DNA of 64,000 nucleotides from Aliirhizobium wenxiniae (lineage in GTDB: Bacteria > Pseudomonadota > Alphaproteobacteria > Rhizobiales > Rhizobiaceae), in NCBI RefSeq assembly GCF_014201355.1, contig NZ_JACHEG010000001.1, forward strand, positions 1,178,001 through 1,242,000, in the 5' to 3' direction. The notes below the pieces were generated by a model. The model saw only the letters and a list, made by a program, of their open reading frames with translations. It did not search any database and had not been told where the DNA came from. The position numbers and the translations under genes are program-made. How positions within the stretch are numbered: the first letter of the stretch is position 1; every line of letters starts with the position of its first letter. Below, piece after piece: positions 26,422 through 35,451 of this stretch.

Positions 26422-28395
26422 ATGACTTCTCGCGAACAAAACGACCGGATGGCGAATGCGATCCGTTTCCTTGCCATGGATGCCGTCGAAAAGGCGAATT
26501 CCGGCCACCCAGGCATGCCGATGGGCATGGCCGACGTGGCAACGGTCCTGTTCTCCAACTATTTGAAGTTCGACCCGACGAAACCTCATTGGCCGGACCG
26601 CGATCGCTTCGTGCTGTCGGCCGGCCACGGTTCGATGCTTCTTTATTCGCTGCTGTATTTGACCGGTTATGAAGACATGACCGTCGAGGACCTGAAGGGC
26701 TTTCGCCAGCTCGGCTCCAAGACCGCCGGCCACCCGGAATACGGTCACGCCACCGGTATCGAGACGACCACAGGTCCGCTCGGCCAGGGCATTGCCAATG
26801 CCGTCGGCATGGCGATTGCCGAACGCAAGCTGCGCGACGAATTCGGCGCCGACCTGCAGGATCACTATACATACGTGATCAACGGCGATGGCTGCCTGAT
26901 GGAAGGCATCTCACACGAAGCCATCGCGCTTGCCGGCCACCTGAAGCTCAACAAGCTCATCCTCTTCTGGGACAACAACTCGATCACCATCGACGGCGCC
27001 GTTTCGCTGTCGGATTCGACCGACCAGATCGCCCGCTTCAAGGCCGTTCACTGGCACACGATCGAAATCGACGGTCATGATCAGGCAGCGATTGCCGCTG
27101 CGATTGAAGAAGCCCACAAGTCCGACAAGCCGACCTTCATCGCCTGCAAGACGGTGATCGGCTTCGGCGCTCCGAACAAGGCCGGCAGCCACAAGGTTCA
27201 CGGCTCCCCGCTCGGTGCGGAAGAAATCGCAGCAACTCGCAAGGCGCTGAACTGGGAATACGAACCCTTCGTCGTGCCGAACGATGTCTTGTCCGAATGG
27301 CGCGCCGCAGGCACCCGCTCGGTAGACGCCGTCAAGGCATGGGAAGGCCGCCTCGAAAAGTCCGCCAAGAAAGCCGAGTTCGATCGCCGCTTCGCCGGTG
27401 ATCTGCCGGCAGGCTTCGACGCCGCGATCAGCGACTACAAGAAGAAGCTCGCAGAGACGAAGCCGACGGTCGCAACCCGCAAGGCATCGGAAGACGCGCT
27501 TGAAATCATCAACGGCTTCCTGCCGGAAACACTCGGCGGCTCCGCCGACCTGACGCCGTCGAACAACACCAAGACCAGCCAGATGATCTCCGTCACGCCG
27601 ACGGATTTCTCCGGTCGCTACATGCACTGGGGCATCCGCGAGCACGGCATGGCGTCTGCCATGAACGGCATCGCGCTGCATGGCGGCCTGATCCCTTACG
27701 GCGGCGGCTTCATGATCTTCTCGGATTATTGCCGTCCTCCGATCCGCCTGGCATCCCTGATGGGCATCCGCGTCATCCACGTCCTGACGCATGATTCCAT
27801 CGGCGTTGGCGAAGATGGCCCGACCCACCAGCCGGTCGAGCAGATGGCCTCGCTGCGCGCTATCCCGAACCTGATGATGTTCCGCCCGGCCGATGCCGTC
27901 GAAACTGCCGAATGCTGGCAGATCGCTGTCTCGACCAAGGATCGTCCGTCCGGCCTGGCGCTGACCCGCCAGAACCTGACCACGGTTCGCACCGAATATT
28001 CGGAAGAAAACCGTTCGGCCAAGGGCGCTTACACGCTTTCCGGCAATGCCGACGCCAAGGTCACGATCTTCGCTTCCGGCTCGGAAGTCGAACTGGCCGT
28101 TGCTGCGGCAAAGACGCTCGGTGAAAAGGGCACGACCGTTCGCGTCGTCTCGGTTCCGTCGACCGAACTCTTCTTCGAACAGCCGGATGCCTACCGCGCC
28201 GAAATCATCGGCAAGTCTCCGGTCAAGATCGCCGTCGAAGCCGGCGTTCGCGAAGGCTGGGATGCGTTCATCGGTCCGGAAGGCACGTTCATCGGCATGA
28301 AGGGCTTTGGCGCTTCCGGTCCGGCAAAGGATGTCTTCAAGCATTTCGGCATCACGGCCGACGCCGTCGTCGCTGCCGCTGTCGCAAAAATTTAA
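26422..28395 (+). CDS. tkt: Transketolase
   Basis: 657 aa, full length. The thiamine-diphosphate motif GDGCLMEG is at residues 155-162 and its Asn partners in [10 protein letters not shown] at 184-193. The N-terminal [11 protein letters not shown] and the catalytic-His region ([20 protein letters not shown]) are intact. Transfers two-carbon units in the pentose phosphate pathway. It leads a plus-strand run with gap; pgk and fba follow after an interruption. A 263-bp upstream gap holds the promoter; I see TTGACT at about 26327 but no clean -10. Confidence 0.98.
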   Translation: MTSREQNDRMANAIRFLAMDAVEKANSGHPGMPMGMADVATVLFSNYLKFDPTKPHWPDRDRFVLSAGHGSMLLYSLLYLTGYEDMTVEDLKGFRQLGSKTAGHPEYGHATGIETTTGPLGQGIANAVGMAIAERKLRDEFGADLQDHYTYVINGDGCLMEGISHEAIALAGHLKLNKLILFWDNNSITIDGAVSLSDSTDQIARFKAVHWHTIEIDGHDQAAIAAAIEEAHKSDKPTFIACKTVIGFGAPNKAGSHKVHGSPLGAEEIAATRKALNWEYEPFVVPNDVLSEWRAAGTRSVDAVKAWEGRLEKSAKKAEFDRRFAGDLPAGFDAAISDYKKKLAETKPTVATRKASEDALEIINGFLPETLGGSADLTPSNNTKTSQMISVTPTDFSGRYMHWGIREHGMASAMNGIALHGGLIPYGGGFMIFSDYCRPPIRLASLMGIRVIHVLTHDSIGVGEDGPTHQPVEQMASLRAIPNLMMFRPADAVETAECWQIAVSTKDRPSGLALTRQNLTTVRTEYSEENRSAKGAYTLSGNADAKVTIFASGSEVELAVAAAKTLGEKGTTVRVVSVPSTELFFEQPDAYRAEIIGKSPVKIAVEAGVREGWDAFIGPEGTFIGMKGFGASGPAKDVFKHFGITADAVVAAAVAKI

Positions 28396-28402
28396 TGCAA
28401 AC

Positions 28403-28430
28403 GACTGCCCTAGATCAAAGTAGGGCAGTC
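28403..28430 (+). other. Intercistronic hairpin between tkt and gap
   Basis: A perfect 10-bp stem (28403-28412 with 28421-28430) and 8-base loop, with no T-run after it. It could be an attenuator or an mRNA-stabilising structure that separates tkt and gap expression. Confidence 0.6.
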
Positions 28431-28477
28431 CCAACCCGCGTTAAAACGTAGCCCCATTATCAGGGAGTAAAGCTCAT

Positions 28478-29488
28478 ATGACTGTAAAGGTTGCCATTAA
28501 CGGCTTCGGCCGTATCGGCCGCAACGTCCTCCGCGCCATCGTCGAATCGGGTCGCACCGATATCGAAGTCGTTGCCATCAACGACCTTGGCCCGGTTGAA
28601 ACCAATGCCCATCTGCTCCGCTACGACTCGATCCACGGCAAGTTCCCGGCCGACGTGAAGGTCGACGGCGACACCATCACCGTAGGCGGCGGCAAGCCGA
28701 TCAAGGTTACCGCCATCAAGGATCCGGCAACCCTGCCGCACAAGGAACTCGGCGTCGACATCGCGCTGGAATGCACCGGCATCTTCACTTCGCGTGAAAA
28801 GGCTGCCCTGCATCTGACCGCCGGCGCAAAGCGCGTCATCGTTTCCGCTCCGTCCGACGGCGCAGACCTGACCGTCGTCTTCGGCGTCAACCACGATGCG
28901 CTGACCAAGGATCACCTGGTCATCTCCAACGCTTCGTGCACCACGAACTGCCTGGTTCCGGTCGTCAAGACGCTGGATGACGCTGTCGGTATCGACCACG
29001 GCTTCATGACCACGATCCACTCCTACACGGGTGACCAGCCGACGCTCGACACCATGCACAAGGACCTGTACCGCGCCCGCGCTGCAGCCCTGTCCATGAT
29101 CCCGACCTCGACCGGCGCCGCAAAGGCAGTTGGCCTCGTTCTGCCGCACCTCAAGGGCCGCCTCGACGGCACCTCGATCCGCGTGCCGACCCCGAACGTC
29201 TCGGTTGTCGACTTCAAGTTCGTCGCCAAGAAGAACACCACGGTTGCCGAAATCAGCGAAGCCATCAAGGCTGCTGCCAACGGCAAGCTGAAGGGCATCC
29301 TCGGCTACACCGAAGAGCCGCTGGTTTCCCGCGACTTCAACCACGACAGCCACTCCTCGATCTTCGCGATCGACCAGACCAAGGTGCTGGAAGGCAACTT
29401 CGTCCGCGTTCTGTCCTGGTACGACAACGAATGGGGCTTCTCCAACCGCATGGCCGACACCTCGGTCGCGATGGCAAAGCTCATCTGA
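28478..29488 (+). CDS. gap: Glyceraldehyde-3-phosphate dehydrogenase, type I
   Basis: 336 aa. Rossmann motif [14 protein letters not shown] at residues 7-20; the active-site Cys154 is in [24 protein letters not shown] at the C-terminus is the second signature. A G-G-A-G ribosome site lies just upstream of the ATG. NAD or NADP preference cannot be read with certainty. An efficient terminator follows, so gap is not read through into the biotin locus. Confidence 0.98.
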   Translation: MTVKVAINGFGRIGRNVLRAIVESGRTDIEVVAINDLGPVETNAHLLRYDSIHGKFPADVKVDGDTITVGGGKPIKVTAIKDPATLPHKELGVDIALECTGIFTSREKAALHLTAGAKRVIVSAPSDGADLTVVFGVNHDALTKDHLVISNASCTTNCLVPVVKTLDDAVGIDHGFMTTIHSYTGDQPTLDTMHKDLYRARAAALSMIPTSTGAAKAVGLVLPHLKGRLDGTSIRVPTPNVSVVDFKFVAKKNTTVAEISEAIKAAANGKLKGILGYTEEPLVSRDFNHDSHSSIFAIDQTKVLEGNFVRVLSWYDNEWGFSNRMADTSVAMAKLI

Positions 29489-29508
29489 TCGAGCCGATAC
29501 GAATGAAG

Positions 29509-29538
29509 AAAGGGGCGCCTCGAGCGCCCCTTTTTTAT
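29509..29538 (+). terminator. Rho-independent terminator after gap
   Basis: An 8-bp stem AGGGGCGC (29511-29518) and GCGCCCCT (29524-29531), loop CTCGA, with a following T-run of six. Confidence 0.92.
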
Positions 29539-29542
29539 TGCA

Positions 29543-29986
29543 TCAGAGACACGTCGTCTCGATAGTCGCCCTCACCCGCACCGTACCATAACCATCATTG
29601 GCGATACCGCTGCAGAGATCGGACCATTCGCAGCCGCGACAGGCTTTCCGCGATTGTCCCTCGGCAAAGGCTTTTCGCATTCTGGCAAGCAACCCCGGAT
29701 GCAGATCGATCCGCGCACCCGCCGACAAGCGCATCTCCAGCAGATCCCCGATATCCGCCGCCGCCTGCGCATCACGGACACGCACGCTGTCACGAAAACA
29801 ATGCGGTTCAGGCTCGCACAAAAGTGCTGCGCAAATGTCGTCCGGACCGTCGACGACGAGAACATCCTCGCCGCTCGATAGCCGTTCAGCGATACGATCG
29901 TAGTTGGCGACAAAACCCGGCGTGTATCCTTTGCCCACATATGTGAGCAGGCAAAGGAGATGATGCGGTCTCAGCCGAACCGTCAT
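29543..29986 (-). CDS. DUF1284 cysteine-rich protein
   Basis: 147 aa from the ATG at 29986, which overlaps the bioY stop (ATGA). The start MTVRLRPHHLLCLLTYVGKGY is the DUF1284 signature. The C-terminal half has a cysteine cluster, KACRGCEWSDLCSGIA, plus cysteines at ICAALLC and PHCF, suggesting a metal or iron-sulfur site. Function unknown. Co-translation with bioY hints at a link to biotin or iron-sulfur metabolism, but this is inference. A longer frame continues upstream through bioY and is a shadow. Confidence 0.85.
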   Translation of the reverse strand: MTVRLRPHHLLCLLTYVGKGYTPGFVANYDRIAERLSSGEDVLVVDGPDDICAALLCEPEPHCFRDSVRVRDAQAAADIGDLLEMRLSAGARIDLHPGLLARMRKAFAEGQSRKACRGCEWSDLCSGIANDGYGTVRVRATIETTCL

Positions 29987-30573
29987 GCAGCAGGTTTGGT
30001 CCTGCCTCGCGCCAGCAGACGCAGGATCGCCGCGCCGAGCGCGGATTTCAACCCGGCGCCGACGAGGAACGGCAGCACTCCGAACAGAAAAGCCTTCTGC
30101 GCCCCGATCATGAAGGCCAGAACGGCACCGCCGATAACAAGGCACAGAAGATTGGCGAGCAGCATTGCGACGAAGGCCAGAAGCGGCCGGTGACCGTTCC
30201 AGCCCTTTTCCGCGAGAAAACCGGTCAACGCAGCGATGACGGGGAAGGAAAACAGATAACCGGCCGTTGGCCCTTCGAAAGATTGAAGGCCTCCAGCTCC
30301 GCCAGCCAGAACCGGCATGCCCATGGCAGCTTCGGCAAGCCATGCGACGACCGTCGCCGCACCCAGGCGCCAGCCGTAAAGCGCGCCGATCAGCGTAACA
30401 GCAAGGGTCTGCATGGTGATCGGCACAGGTATCATCGGCACGGAAACATAAGACGCCGCAGCCAGGATACCGGTGCCGAGGACAACGGCCAGGCCGCGCA
30501 AGGCGAGCGGGGCATTCTGCAGGTCAAGCGGACTGAAGGCCGGCTTCGAGGCAGGCGTCGAGAGGTAGCTCAT
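29983..30573 (-). CDS. bioY: Biotin transporter BioY
   Basis: 196 aa, six hydrophobic segments. Family motifs include VPMIPVPITMQTLAVTLIGALYGWRLG and the GGAGGLQSFEGPTAGYLFSFP loop. BioY is the substrate-binding S-component of ECF biotin transporters and may work alone in some rhizobia; no bioM or bioN is in the window. The ATG at 30573 has GGAG six bases before it; an upstream TTG is less likely. A BioR box lies 13 bases upstream, so repression by BioR with biotin is expected. Confidence 0.95.
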   Translation of the reverse strand: MSYLSTPASKPAFSPLDLQNAPLALRGLAVVLGTGILAAASYVSVPMIPVPITMQTLAVTLIGALYGWRLGAATVVAWLAEAAMGMPVLAGGAGGLQSFEGPTAGYLFSFPVIAALTGFLAEKGWNGHRPLLAFVAMLLANLLCLVIGGAVLAFMIGAQKAFLFGVLPFLVGAGLKSALGAAILRLLARGRTKPAA

Positions 30574-30586
30574 ATGGATCTCCAAA

Positions 30587-30596
30587 TTATAGATAA
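30587..30596 (-). promoter_or_regulatory. BioR operator at bioY
   Basis: TTATAGATAA on the plus strand, TTATCTATAA on the coding strand, an exact match to the known BioR box. It overlaps a perfect TATAAT -10 element read toward bioY, so binding would block RNA polymerase. A degenerate second copy may lie at about 30603-30613. Confidence 0.88.
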
Positions 30597-30692
30597 TTTT
30601 CAGAATCTATAGCTAATGACTCCACAGAACATATAAATTGACAAGCCATGAAATTCACGGCCGGCAAAACCCATTGAATTTGTGACGAAATT

Positions 30693-31322
30693 TCAGCCCT
30701 TGCGAGGACTTTGACCAACCCACTGCACATGCCGGGCCAGCACCGAGGCTGCCTGATCGACATCTCCGACCCTGAGCGCGGACAGGATTGCACGATGGTC
30801 ACGATCGGTAGGCGCTTCCCATTCGGCCCGCCATCCGGAAAACAGCAGTCGGGCACTGACGACCTGCAGGTCGTCGATTGATTTCAGCAGGCGCGGCATG
30901 CCGCAAGGACTGAGGATCAAACGATGAAAGCTTCGGTTTGCCTCATCCCAGGCCTGCACGTCGCTCGCCTTCTCACCGGCAAAGTTTGCCGCCTCCGCCG
31001 CATCGAGAATGGCCCGGGTGAGATGGGGCGCAGCATGACGCAACGCCAGCACTTCCAGCGCTGCCCGCATTTCGGCGACCTCTTTCACTTCGTCGAGGCT
31101 GAAGCCGGCAACCCTTACACCCCGGCGCGGCTCGCTGACGACCAGCCCTTGGGCTTCCAGCCGTCGAAACGCCTCGCGCACCGGCACATGGCTGGCGCCG
31201 AATTCATCGGCAATATGATCCTGCCTGAGCCTTGCACCGGCAGCGATCACGCCGGTGACGATTCGCTCGGCAAGTTCTCGACTGATACGGGAGGCGATTG
31301 TATCTGATTTGGCTGTCGTCAT
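30693..31322 (-). CDS. bioR: GntR-family biotin regulator BioR
   Basis: 209 aa. An N-terminal winged helix (IASRISRELAERIVTG; DHIADEFGASHVPVREAFRRL; LVVSEPRRGVRVAGFS) is joined to an all-helical FCD-type effector domain (EVAEMRAALEVLAL; DEANRSFHRLI). Its neighbour bioY and the two BioR boxes identify it as BioR. No ribosome site precedes the ATG at 31322: a BioR box and TATAAT end just before it, so the transcript is probably leaderless. The gene is likely autoregulated. Confidence 0.92.
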   Translation of the reverse strand: MTTAKSDTIASRISRELAERIVTGVIAAGARLRQDHIADEFGASHVPVREAFRRLEAQGLVVSEPRRGVRVAGFSLDEVKEVAEMRAALEVLALRHAAPHLTRAILDAAEAANFAGEKASDVQAWDEANRSFHRLILSPCGMPRLLKSIDDLQVVSARLLFSGWRAEWEAPTDRDHRAILSALRVGDVDQAASVLARHVQWVGQSPRKG

Positions 31323-31326
31323 GGAA

Positions 31327-31336
31327 TTATAGATAA
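31327..31336 (-). promoter_or_regulatory. BioR operator at bioR, overlapping -10
   Basis: A second exact TTATAGATAA/TTATCTATAA box, five bases before the bioR start codon. TATAAT of the promoter is inside it (coding strand CTATAATTCC then ATG). Transcription should therefore begin at or beside the A of the ATG. Indicates negative autoregulation. Confidence 0.85.
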
Positions 31337-31551
31337 TTCATGGCAATGCGACCGTCGAGCGCTGAACCTAAACCTTGTTGGCCTTTACGCCAAACAATCC
31401 ACTTACCTTTGCTTGCTTGATGAAGCAGGCGACAGACGTCATCAACCAGTCGCGCCTCCAGGCATGTGGACGCCTGGACTACCCCGCCTAACGATTTCAA
31501 GGCGTTGTAACGTCAATCATCCCCGCCCTCGAAACCCATGCCTACAATCCC

Positions 31552-31800
31552 CCCGCTTCCGTCGCCGGAGTGTTGCGCGAGACGTTCGCGGGCAGGCGGG
31601 GGCCGGCGCTTTCGTCTGACCCGTAACGTGCGGCAAGGACGGAAGGGGTGAAACGCATGGGAGAGGACAACCTTCTCCCTATCAAGCCTCCCCCCGGCAG
31701 CCATGCCGGGTTCGGTTGAGCCGTCCAAGCATCAGCGCAAGTCGATGTGCAGCGAGGCGAGAAGATCACTCGTAGGGACCGGAAGTCCCGAGAAAACGCC
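31552..31800 (+). ncRNA. Candidate structured RNA of unknown class
   Basis: Successive stems can be drawn: CCCCCGC (about 31551-31557) with GCGGGGG (about 31595-31601); GGGAGAGG with CCTTCTCCC around 31659-31679; CCCGGCA with TGCCGGG around 31693-31710, loop GCCA; and GGGAC with GTCCC around 31775-31789, loop CGGAA. Open frames on either strand lack ribosome sites and codon bias. The class and even the strand are not certain; it could be an antiporter leader or an independent RNA. It does not match RNase P, tmRNA, SRP RNA or a cobalamin riboswitch as I know them. Confidence 0.4.
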
Positions 31801-31806
31801 GAAGGC

Positions 31807-31862
31807 CACGCGAATGCGGAGCCACACTTTTATACAAAATGAGGTTCCGCATTCGTGTGGGC
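31807..31862. repeat. 18-bp inverted repeat
   Basis: Arms at about 31806-31823 and 31843-31860 (CCACGCGAATGCGG... and its complement with two G-T pairs) around an AT-rich loop of about 19 bases. The RNA would form a long, strong hairpin. No T-run follows directly, so a simple terminator is unlikely. It closes the structured stretch and lies upstream of the antiporter. Confidence 0.7.
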
Positions 31863-32091
31863 TCTCCGTTCTTTGAAAAGCTGAAAGCACCAAGGGGTAA
31901 GACCGTCTTTTTTCCGCCCTGCCCTTCTCTTGCCGGATTCATTCCTGCCTATTGCTGGAAGTGACGATTCGCTCCGGCTCATGCCGGATCTGCCCCCGCC
32001 CCGACAGATGCCCCGCGACCGAAAACCGGTTTCGCGACCGGCACGTGCTGCCCGGGAAGGGAGCAAGCGGCAAACGAAGAGGTCGGGGCCT

Positions 32092-33915
32092 TTGGAGGCG
32101 TTTTATATCGTATTGTTGATCGGCACACTGCTTGTGCTGGTTTCCGCCTTCTCCAGCCTTCTCGCCTTCCGCTTCGGCGCACCGCTGCTTCTCGTTTTCC
32201 TGTCGATCGGACTGCTGGCTGGTGTCGATGGCCTTGGCATCCAGTTTTCCAACTACCCCTTCACCTTCATGCTGGGTTCGCTTGCGCTTGCCGTCATCCT
32301 GTTCGATTCCGGCTTCATCACCCCGATCCACTCCTTCAAGATCGCCGCGGTTCCGGCAATCACCCTGGCGACGGTCGGCGTGCTGCTGACCTCCGGCATC
32401 TTTGCGTTTGCTGCAGCTCTGTTTCTGAACCTCGACTGGCTGGAGGGACTGCTGCTCGGCTCGATCGTTGCCTCGACCGATGCAGCCGCCGTCTTCTTCC
32501 TGCTGCGCATCGGCGGCATCAATATCCGCGACAAGGTGCGATCGACGCTCGAAGTCGAATCCGGCACCAATGATCCGATGGCGATCTTCCTGACGATCGC
32601 AATTGCCGAACTGATCGGCACCGGCCAACGCCTTTCCGGCATCGACCTGCATTTCTTCCTCACTTTCTTTGAGGAAATGGGACTCGGCCTCGTATTCGGC
32701 CTGCTCGGCGGCATGATGATCGTGGCGATCCTAAACCGCTTCACCTCCGACCGCGGCCTTGCCCCGATCTTCGTGCTGACGCTGGCGCTGCTCGTCTTCG
32801 CGTTTACCGGTGCCATGGGCGGCAGCGGCTTTCTCGCGGTCTATGTCGCCGGCATGTATGCCGGAAATCGCAAGATGTACGCCAAGCAGCAGATCATGCG
32901 CTTCAACGAGGGACTGACCTGGCTTGCCCAGATCATCATGTTCCTCGTTCTCGGCCTGCTCGCCACTCCGTCGCAATTCCCGGCCATTCTCCTACCGGCG
33001 ATCGGCCTTGCACTGTTCCTCATCTTCGTCGCTCGCCCCATCGCGGTCTGGCTGAGCCTGCTGCCCTTCGATTTCACCCAGCAGGAAATCGGCTTCGTCG
33101 CCTGGGTCGGTCTGCGCGGCGCGGTCTCCATCCTGCTTGCGATCATGCCACTCCTCAGCGGCGTCGAAAATGGCGAACTCTTCTTCAATGTCGCCTTCAT
33201 CATCGTCCTCGTATCGCTCTGCCTGCAGGGCTGGACGATCAAGCCGGTGGCGACAAAATTGGGCCTCATCATACCGCCGCGCATGGGCGCCGTGGACAAG
33301 ATCGAGCTCGATCTTCCCGGTGCCGCCCAGCACGAGCTGATCTCCTACAAGGTCATCAAGGACAGCCCGATCATGCGCGGCGAGCGCATTCCCCGCTGGG
33401 CCATGCCTTCGCTCGTCATCCGCGACGCAAAGAGCATGCGCTATCAATATGCCGGACGATTGCGGGAGGGCGATCAGGTCTATCTCTTTGTCGCTCCGAC
33501 CTACACGAAACTGCTCGACCGTCTGTTTGCGGCGCGCGCGCCGGTGGATGACAATGACGAGGAATTCTTCGGCGCCTTCGCCATCTCTCCCACGCGCCCC
33601 GCGAAAGAACTCGATGCCGCCTATGGACCGGGCCTTATCTCTCCAGCCGAACAGGCCATGACGGTCGGCGAACTGCTGATTGCCCGTCTCGGCGGCAAGG
33701 CGGAATATGCCGACCGCATGCGCTTCGGCTCGATCATCCTGATCGTCCGAGAAGTCGACGAGTTGAACCACATTCGTTCGATCGGTGTGTCGCTGGAACC
33801 GGTCGAACCGACCACCAATCTGCCGATCTTCATCAACATGCGCGAGATCGCCCATCGTGTGCGCGACGCCATTCGAAAATACCGCGGAAAGCCGGTGCCT
33901 ACCCAAAGGCAATAG
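32092..33915 (+). CDS. CPA1-family potassium/proton antiporter (CvrA/NhaP2 type)
   Basis: 607 aa from the TTG at 32092, where family homology begins (LEAFYIVLLIGTLLVLVSAF). About 12 membrane helices include GSIVASTDAAAVFFLLR (the ion-binding region) and LEVESGTNDPMAIFLT with its Asn-Asp pair. A TrkA-C domain follows (about 395-480) and then a CorC/HlyC-like domain at the C-terminus. This architecture matches NhaP2/CvrA K+/H+ antiporters. Starts at 31930, 31981 or 32008 would add an unconserved basic Pro-rich tail. Strand and product are secure; the start is not. Confidence 0.9.
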   Translation: MEAFYIVLLIGTLLVLVSAFSSLLAFRFGAPLLLVFLSIGLLAGVDGLGIQFSNYPFTFMLGSLALAVILFDSGFITPIHSFKIAAVPAITLATVGVLLTSGIFAFAAALFLNLDWLEGLLLGSIVASTDAAAVFFLLRIGGINIRDKVRSTLEVESGTNDPMAIFLTIAIAELIGTGQRLSGIDLHFFLTFFEEMGLGLVFGLLGGMMIVAILNRFTSDRGLAPIFVLTLALLVFAFTGAMGGSGFLAVYVAGMYAGNRKMYAKQQIMRFNEGLTWLAQIIMFLVLGLLATPSQFPAILLPAIGLALFLIFVARPIAVWLSLLPFDFTQQEIGFVAWVGLRGAVSILLAIMPLLSGVENGELFFNVAFIIVLVSLCLQGWTIKPVATKLGLIIPPRMGAVDKIELDLPGAAQHELISYKVIKDSPIMRGERIPRWAMPSLVIRDAKSMRYQYAGRLREGDQVYLFVAPTYTKLLDRLFAARAPVDDNDEEFFGAFAISPTRPAKELDAAYGPGLISPAEQAMTVGELLIARLGGKAEYADRMRFGSIILIVREVDELNHIRSIGVSLEPVEPTTNLPIFINMREIAHRVRDAIRKYRGKPVPTQRQ

Positions 33916-34051
33916 GCTATATTTGAGAGACCGCTGCGGCTCTTGGCGCCCTTGCGTCGGGCCGCAACCATAGTATGGTCCGCCCAGTTTCAGCGGCCGG
34001 GCGCTTCAGGGCACTCGGTCCCATTTCAGCACTCAAGGAGTGGATTAGCCC

Positions 34052-35254
34052 ATGCCGGCATTCAAGACTATTGACGATATCAGCAACCCAGCGGGCAAGC
34101 GCGTTCTCGTACGCGTCGATCTCAACGTACCGGTTGCCGACGGTAAGGTAACCGACAAGACCCGCATCGAGCGTGTTGCCCCGACCATCCTTGAACTGTC
34201 GAAAAAAGGCGCCAAGGTCATCCTGCTTGCCCATTTCGGTCGCCCCAAGGGTGAGCCTGTCGCCGATATGTCTCTCTCGCTGATCGTACCGGCCATCAAC
34301 GAAGTGCTCGGCACCAAGATCCTCTTCGCCGCCGATTGCATCGGCCCCGACGCCGAAAAGGCCGTCGCGTCGATGAAGGACGGCGACATCCTGCTTCTGG
34401 AAAACACCCGCTTCCACAAGGGCGAGGAAAAGAACGACGCCGAGTTTACCGAAGCGCTTGCCGCAAACGGCGACATCTACGTCAACGACGCCTTCTCCGC
34501 CGCCCACCGCGCTCACGCATCGACCGAAGGCCTCGCACACCATCTGCCCGCCTATGCCGGCCGCACCATGCAGGCCGAGCTTGAAGCGCTGGAAAAGGGC
34601 CTCGGCGCACCGGTTCGCCCGACAGTCGCCATCGTCGGCGGCGCAAAGGTATCGACCAAGATCGACCTGCTGCAGAACCTCGTGAAGAAGGTCGACGCGC
34701 TGGTCATCGGCGGCGGCATGGCCAACACATTCATCGCGGCCAAGGGCATCAATGTCGGCAAGTCGCTCTGCGAACACGACCTTGGCGACCTCGCCCGGAC
34801 AATCATGACCGAAGCTGAAAGCGCCGGTTGCGCCATCGTTCTTCCGATCGATGCCGTCGTTGCCCGAGAATTCAAGGCCAATGCCGCAAACGAGACCGTT
34901 GCCATCGACGCCATTCCGGCCGATGCCATGGCCCTCGATGTCGGCCCGAAGTCCGTAGAAGCCATCAACGAGTGGATCGGCAAGGCCTCGACGCTCGTCT
35001 GGAACGGCCCGCTCGGCGCCTTCGAAATCACGCCCTTCGACGCAGCAACCGTTTCCGCAGCAAAGTTCGCAGCGGCACAGACCAAGGCCGGCAAGTTGAC
35101 CTCGGTCGCCGGTGGCGGTGATACGGTCGCAGCCTTGAACCATGCGGGCGTCGCCGACGACTTCACCTACATCTCGACGGCAGGCGGCGCTTTCCTCGAA
35201 TGGATGGAAGGCAAGGAACTGCCCGGCGTGGCTGTCCTCTCCAAGACCGCCTGA
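34052..35254 (+). CDS. pgk: Phosphoglycerate kinase
   Basis: 400 aa. N-terminal [19 protein letters not shown], the substrate-binding [12 protein letters not shown], and the C-terminal ATP-binding [13 protein letters not shown] are intact. Makes ATP from 1,3-bisphosphoglycerate. AAGGAG is 13 bases before the ATG. It is separated from gap by the biotin locus, the structured region and the antiporter, whereas gap and pgk are neighbours in many bacteria. Confidence 0.98.
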   Translation: MPAFKTIDDISNPAGKRVLVRVDLNVPVADGKVTDKTRIERVAPTILELSKKGAKVILLAHFGRPKGEPVADMSLSLIVPAINEVLGTKILFAADCIGPDAEKAVASMKDGDILLLENTRFHKGEEKNDAEFTEALAANGDIYVNDAFSAAHRAHASTEGLAHHLPAYAGRTMQAELEALEKGLGAPVRPTVAIVGGAKVSTKIDLLQNLVKKVDALVIGGGMANTFIAAKGINVGKSLCEHDLGDLARTIMTEAESAGCAIVLPIDAVVAREFKANAANETVAIDAIPADAMALDVGPKSVEAINEWIGKASTLVWNGPLGAFEITPFDAATVSAAKFAAAQTKAGKLTSVAGGGDTVAALNHAGVADDFTYISTAGGAFLEWMEGKELPGVAVLSKTA

Positions 35255-35284
35255 TCGCTGTTTATCCACAGCTTGACCACAACC

Positions 35285-35322
35285 GGAGTGCGCGGACATG
35301 GCTCCGCGCATTCGCGTTTCAA
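35285..35322 (+). terminator. Hairpin after pgk, possible terminator
   Basis: Arms TGCGCGGA (35289-35296) and TCCGCGCA (35303-35310), extendable by two pairs, followed by CGCGTTTC only. Strong stem but weak T-run, so termination may be partial. Confidence 0.5.
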
Positions 35323-35349
35323 GACCCCTTTAAATTTTTTAGATGTTTT

Positions 35350-35376
35350 AAACGATTGAATTGAATTCAATCGTTT
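35350..35376. promoter_or_regulatory. Palindromic operator upstream of fba
   Basis: Perfect 11-bp arms AAACGATTGAA (35350-35360) and TTCAATCGTTT (35366-35376) with a five-base spacer, in an AT-rich island 76 bp before the fba ATG. The inner TTGAATTCAA is itself a palindrome. The AANCGNTT edges recall LacI-family operators, but no such regulator is in the window, so the cognate protein is unknown. Confidence 0.65.
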
Positions 35377-35451
35377 CAAATATTTAGCCGTGGATTTACT
35401 TCCGCCCTACATCTGTTATCGCCTCAGATATCAAGTGTTGGAGATCGACAA

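Larger units (their letters stand above)
31337..32091. other. Long non-coding stretch between bioR and the antiporter
   Basis: About 750 bp with no supportable gene. The first 200 bp (31337-31540) show nothing clear. From 31552 to 31862 the sequence is dense with hairpins (listed separately). From 31863 to 32091 it leads into the antiporter; the antiporter frame stays open back to 31930 (TTG), with ATGs at 31981 and 32008, so the last part may be coding. Confidence 0.5.

Noticed and set aside
26911..28434. 507-codon minus-strand frame opposite tkt
   Set aside because: Antisense of a full-length transketolase; its composition (Arg, Asp, Gly, Val) is typical of shadow translation.
31400..31800. 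RNase P RNA, tmRNA, SRP RNA or cobalamin riboswitch
   Set aside because: None of the diagnostic conserved blocks of these RNAs could be found in the right order on either strand, although hairpins are abundant.
31400..31800. Group II intron relic
   Set aside because: No GTGYG 5' end, no domain V and no maturase/reverse transcriptase remnant could be recognised; only loose resemblance of short motifs.
33917..35311. 464-codon minus-strand frame opposite pgk
   Set aside because: Shadow of pgk; no homology pattern and no promoter context.
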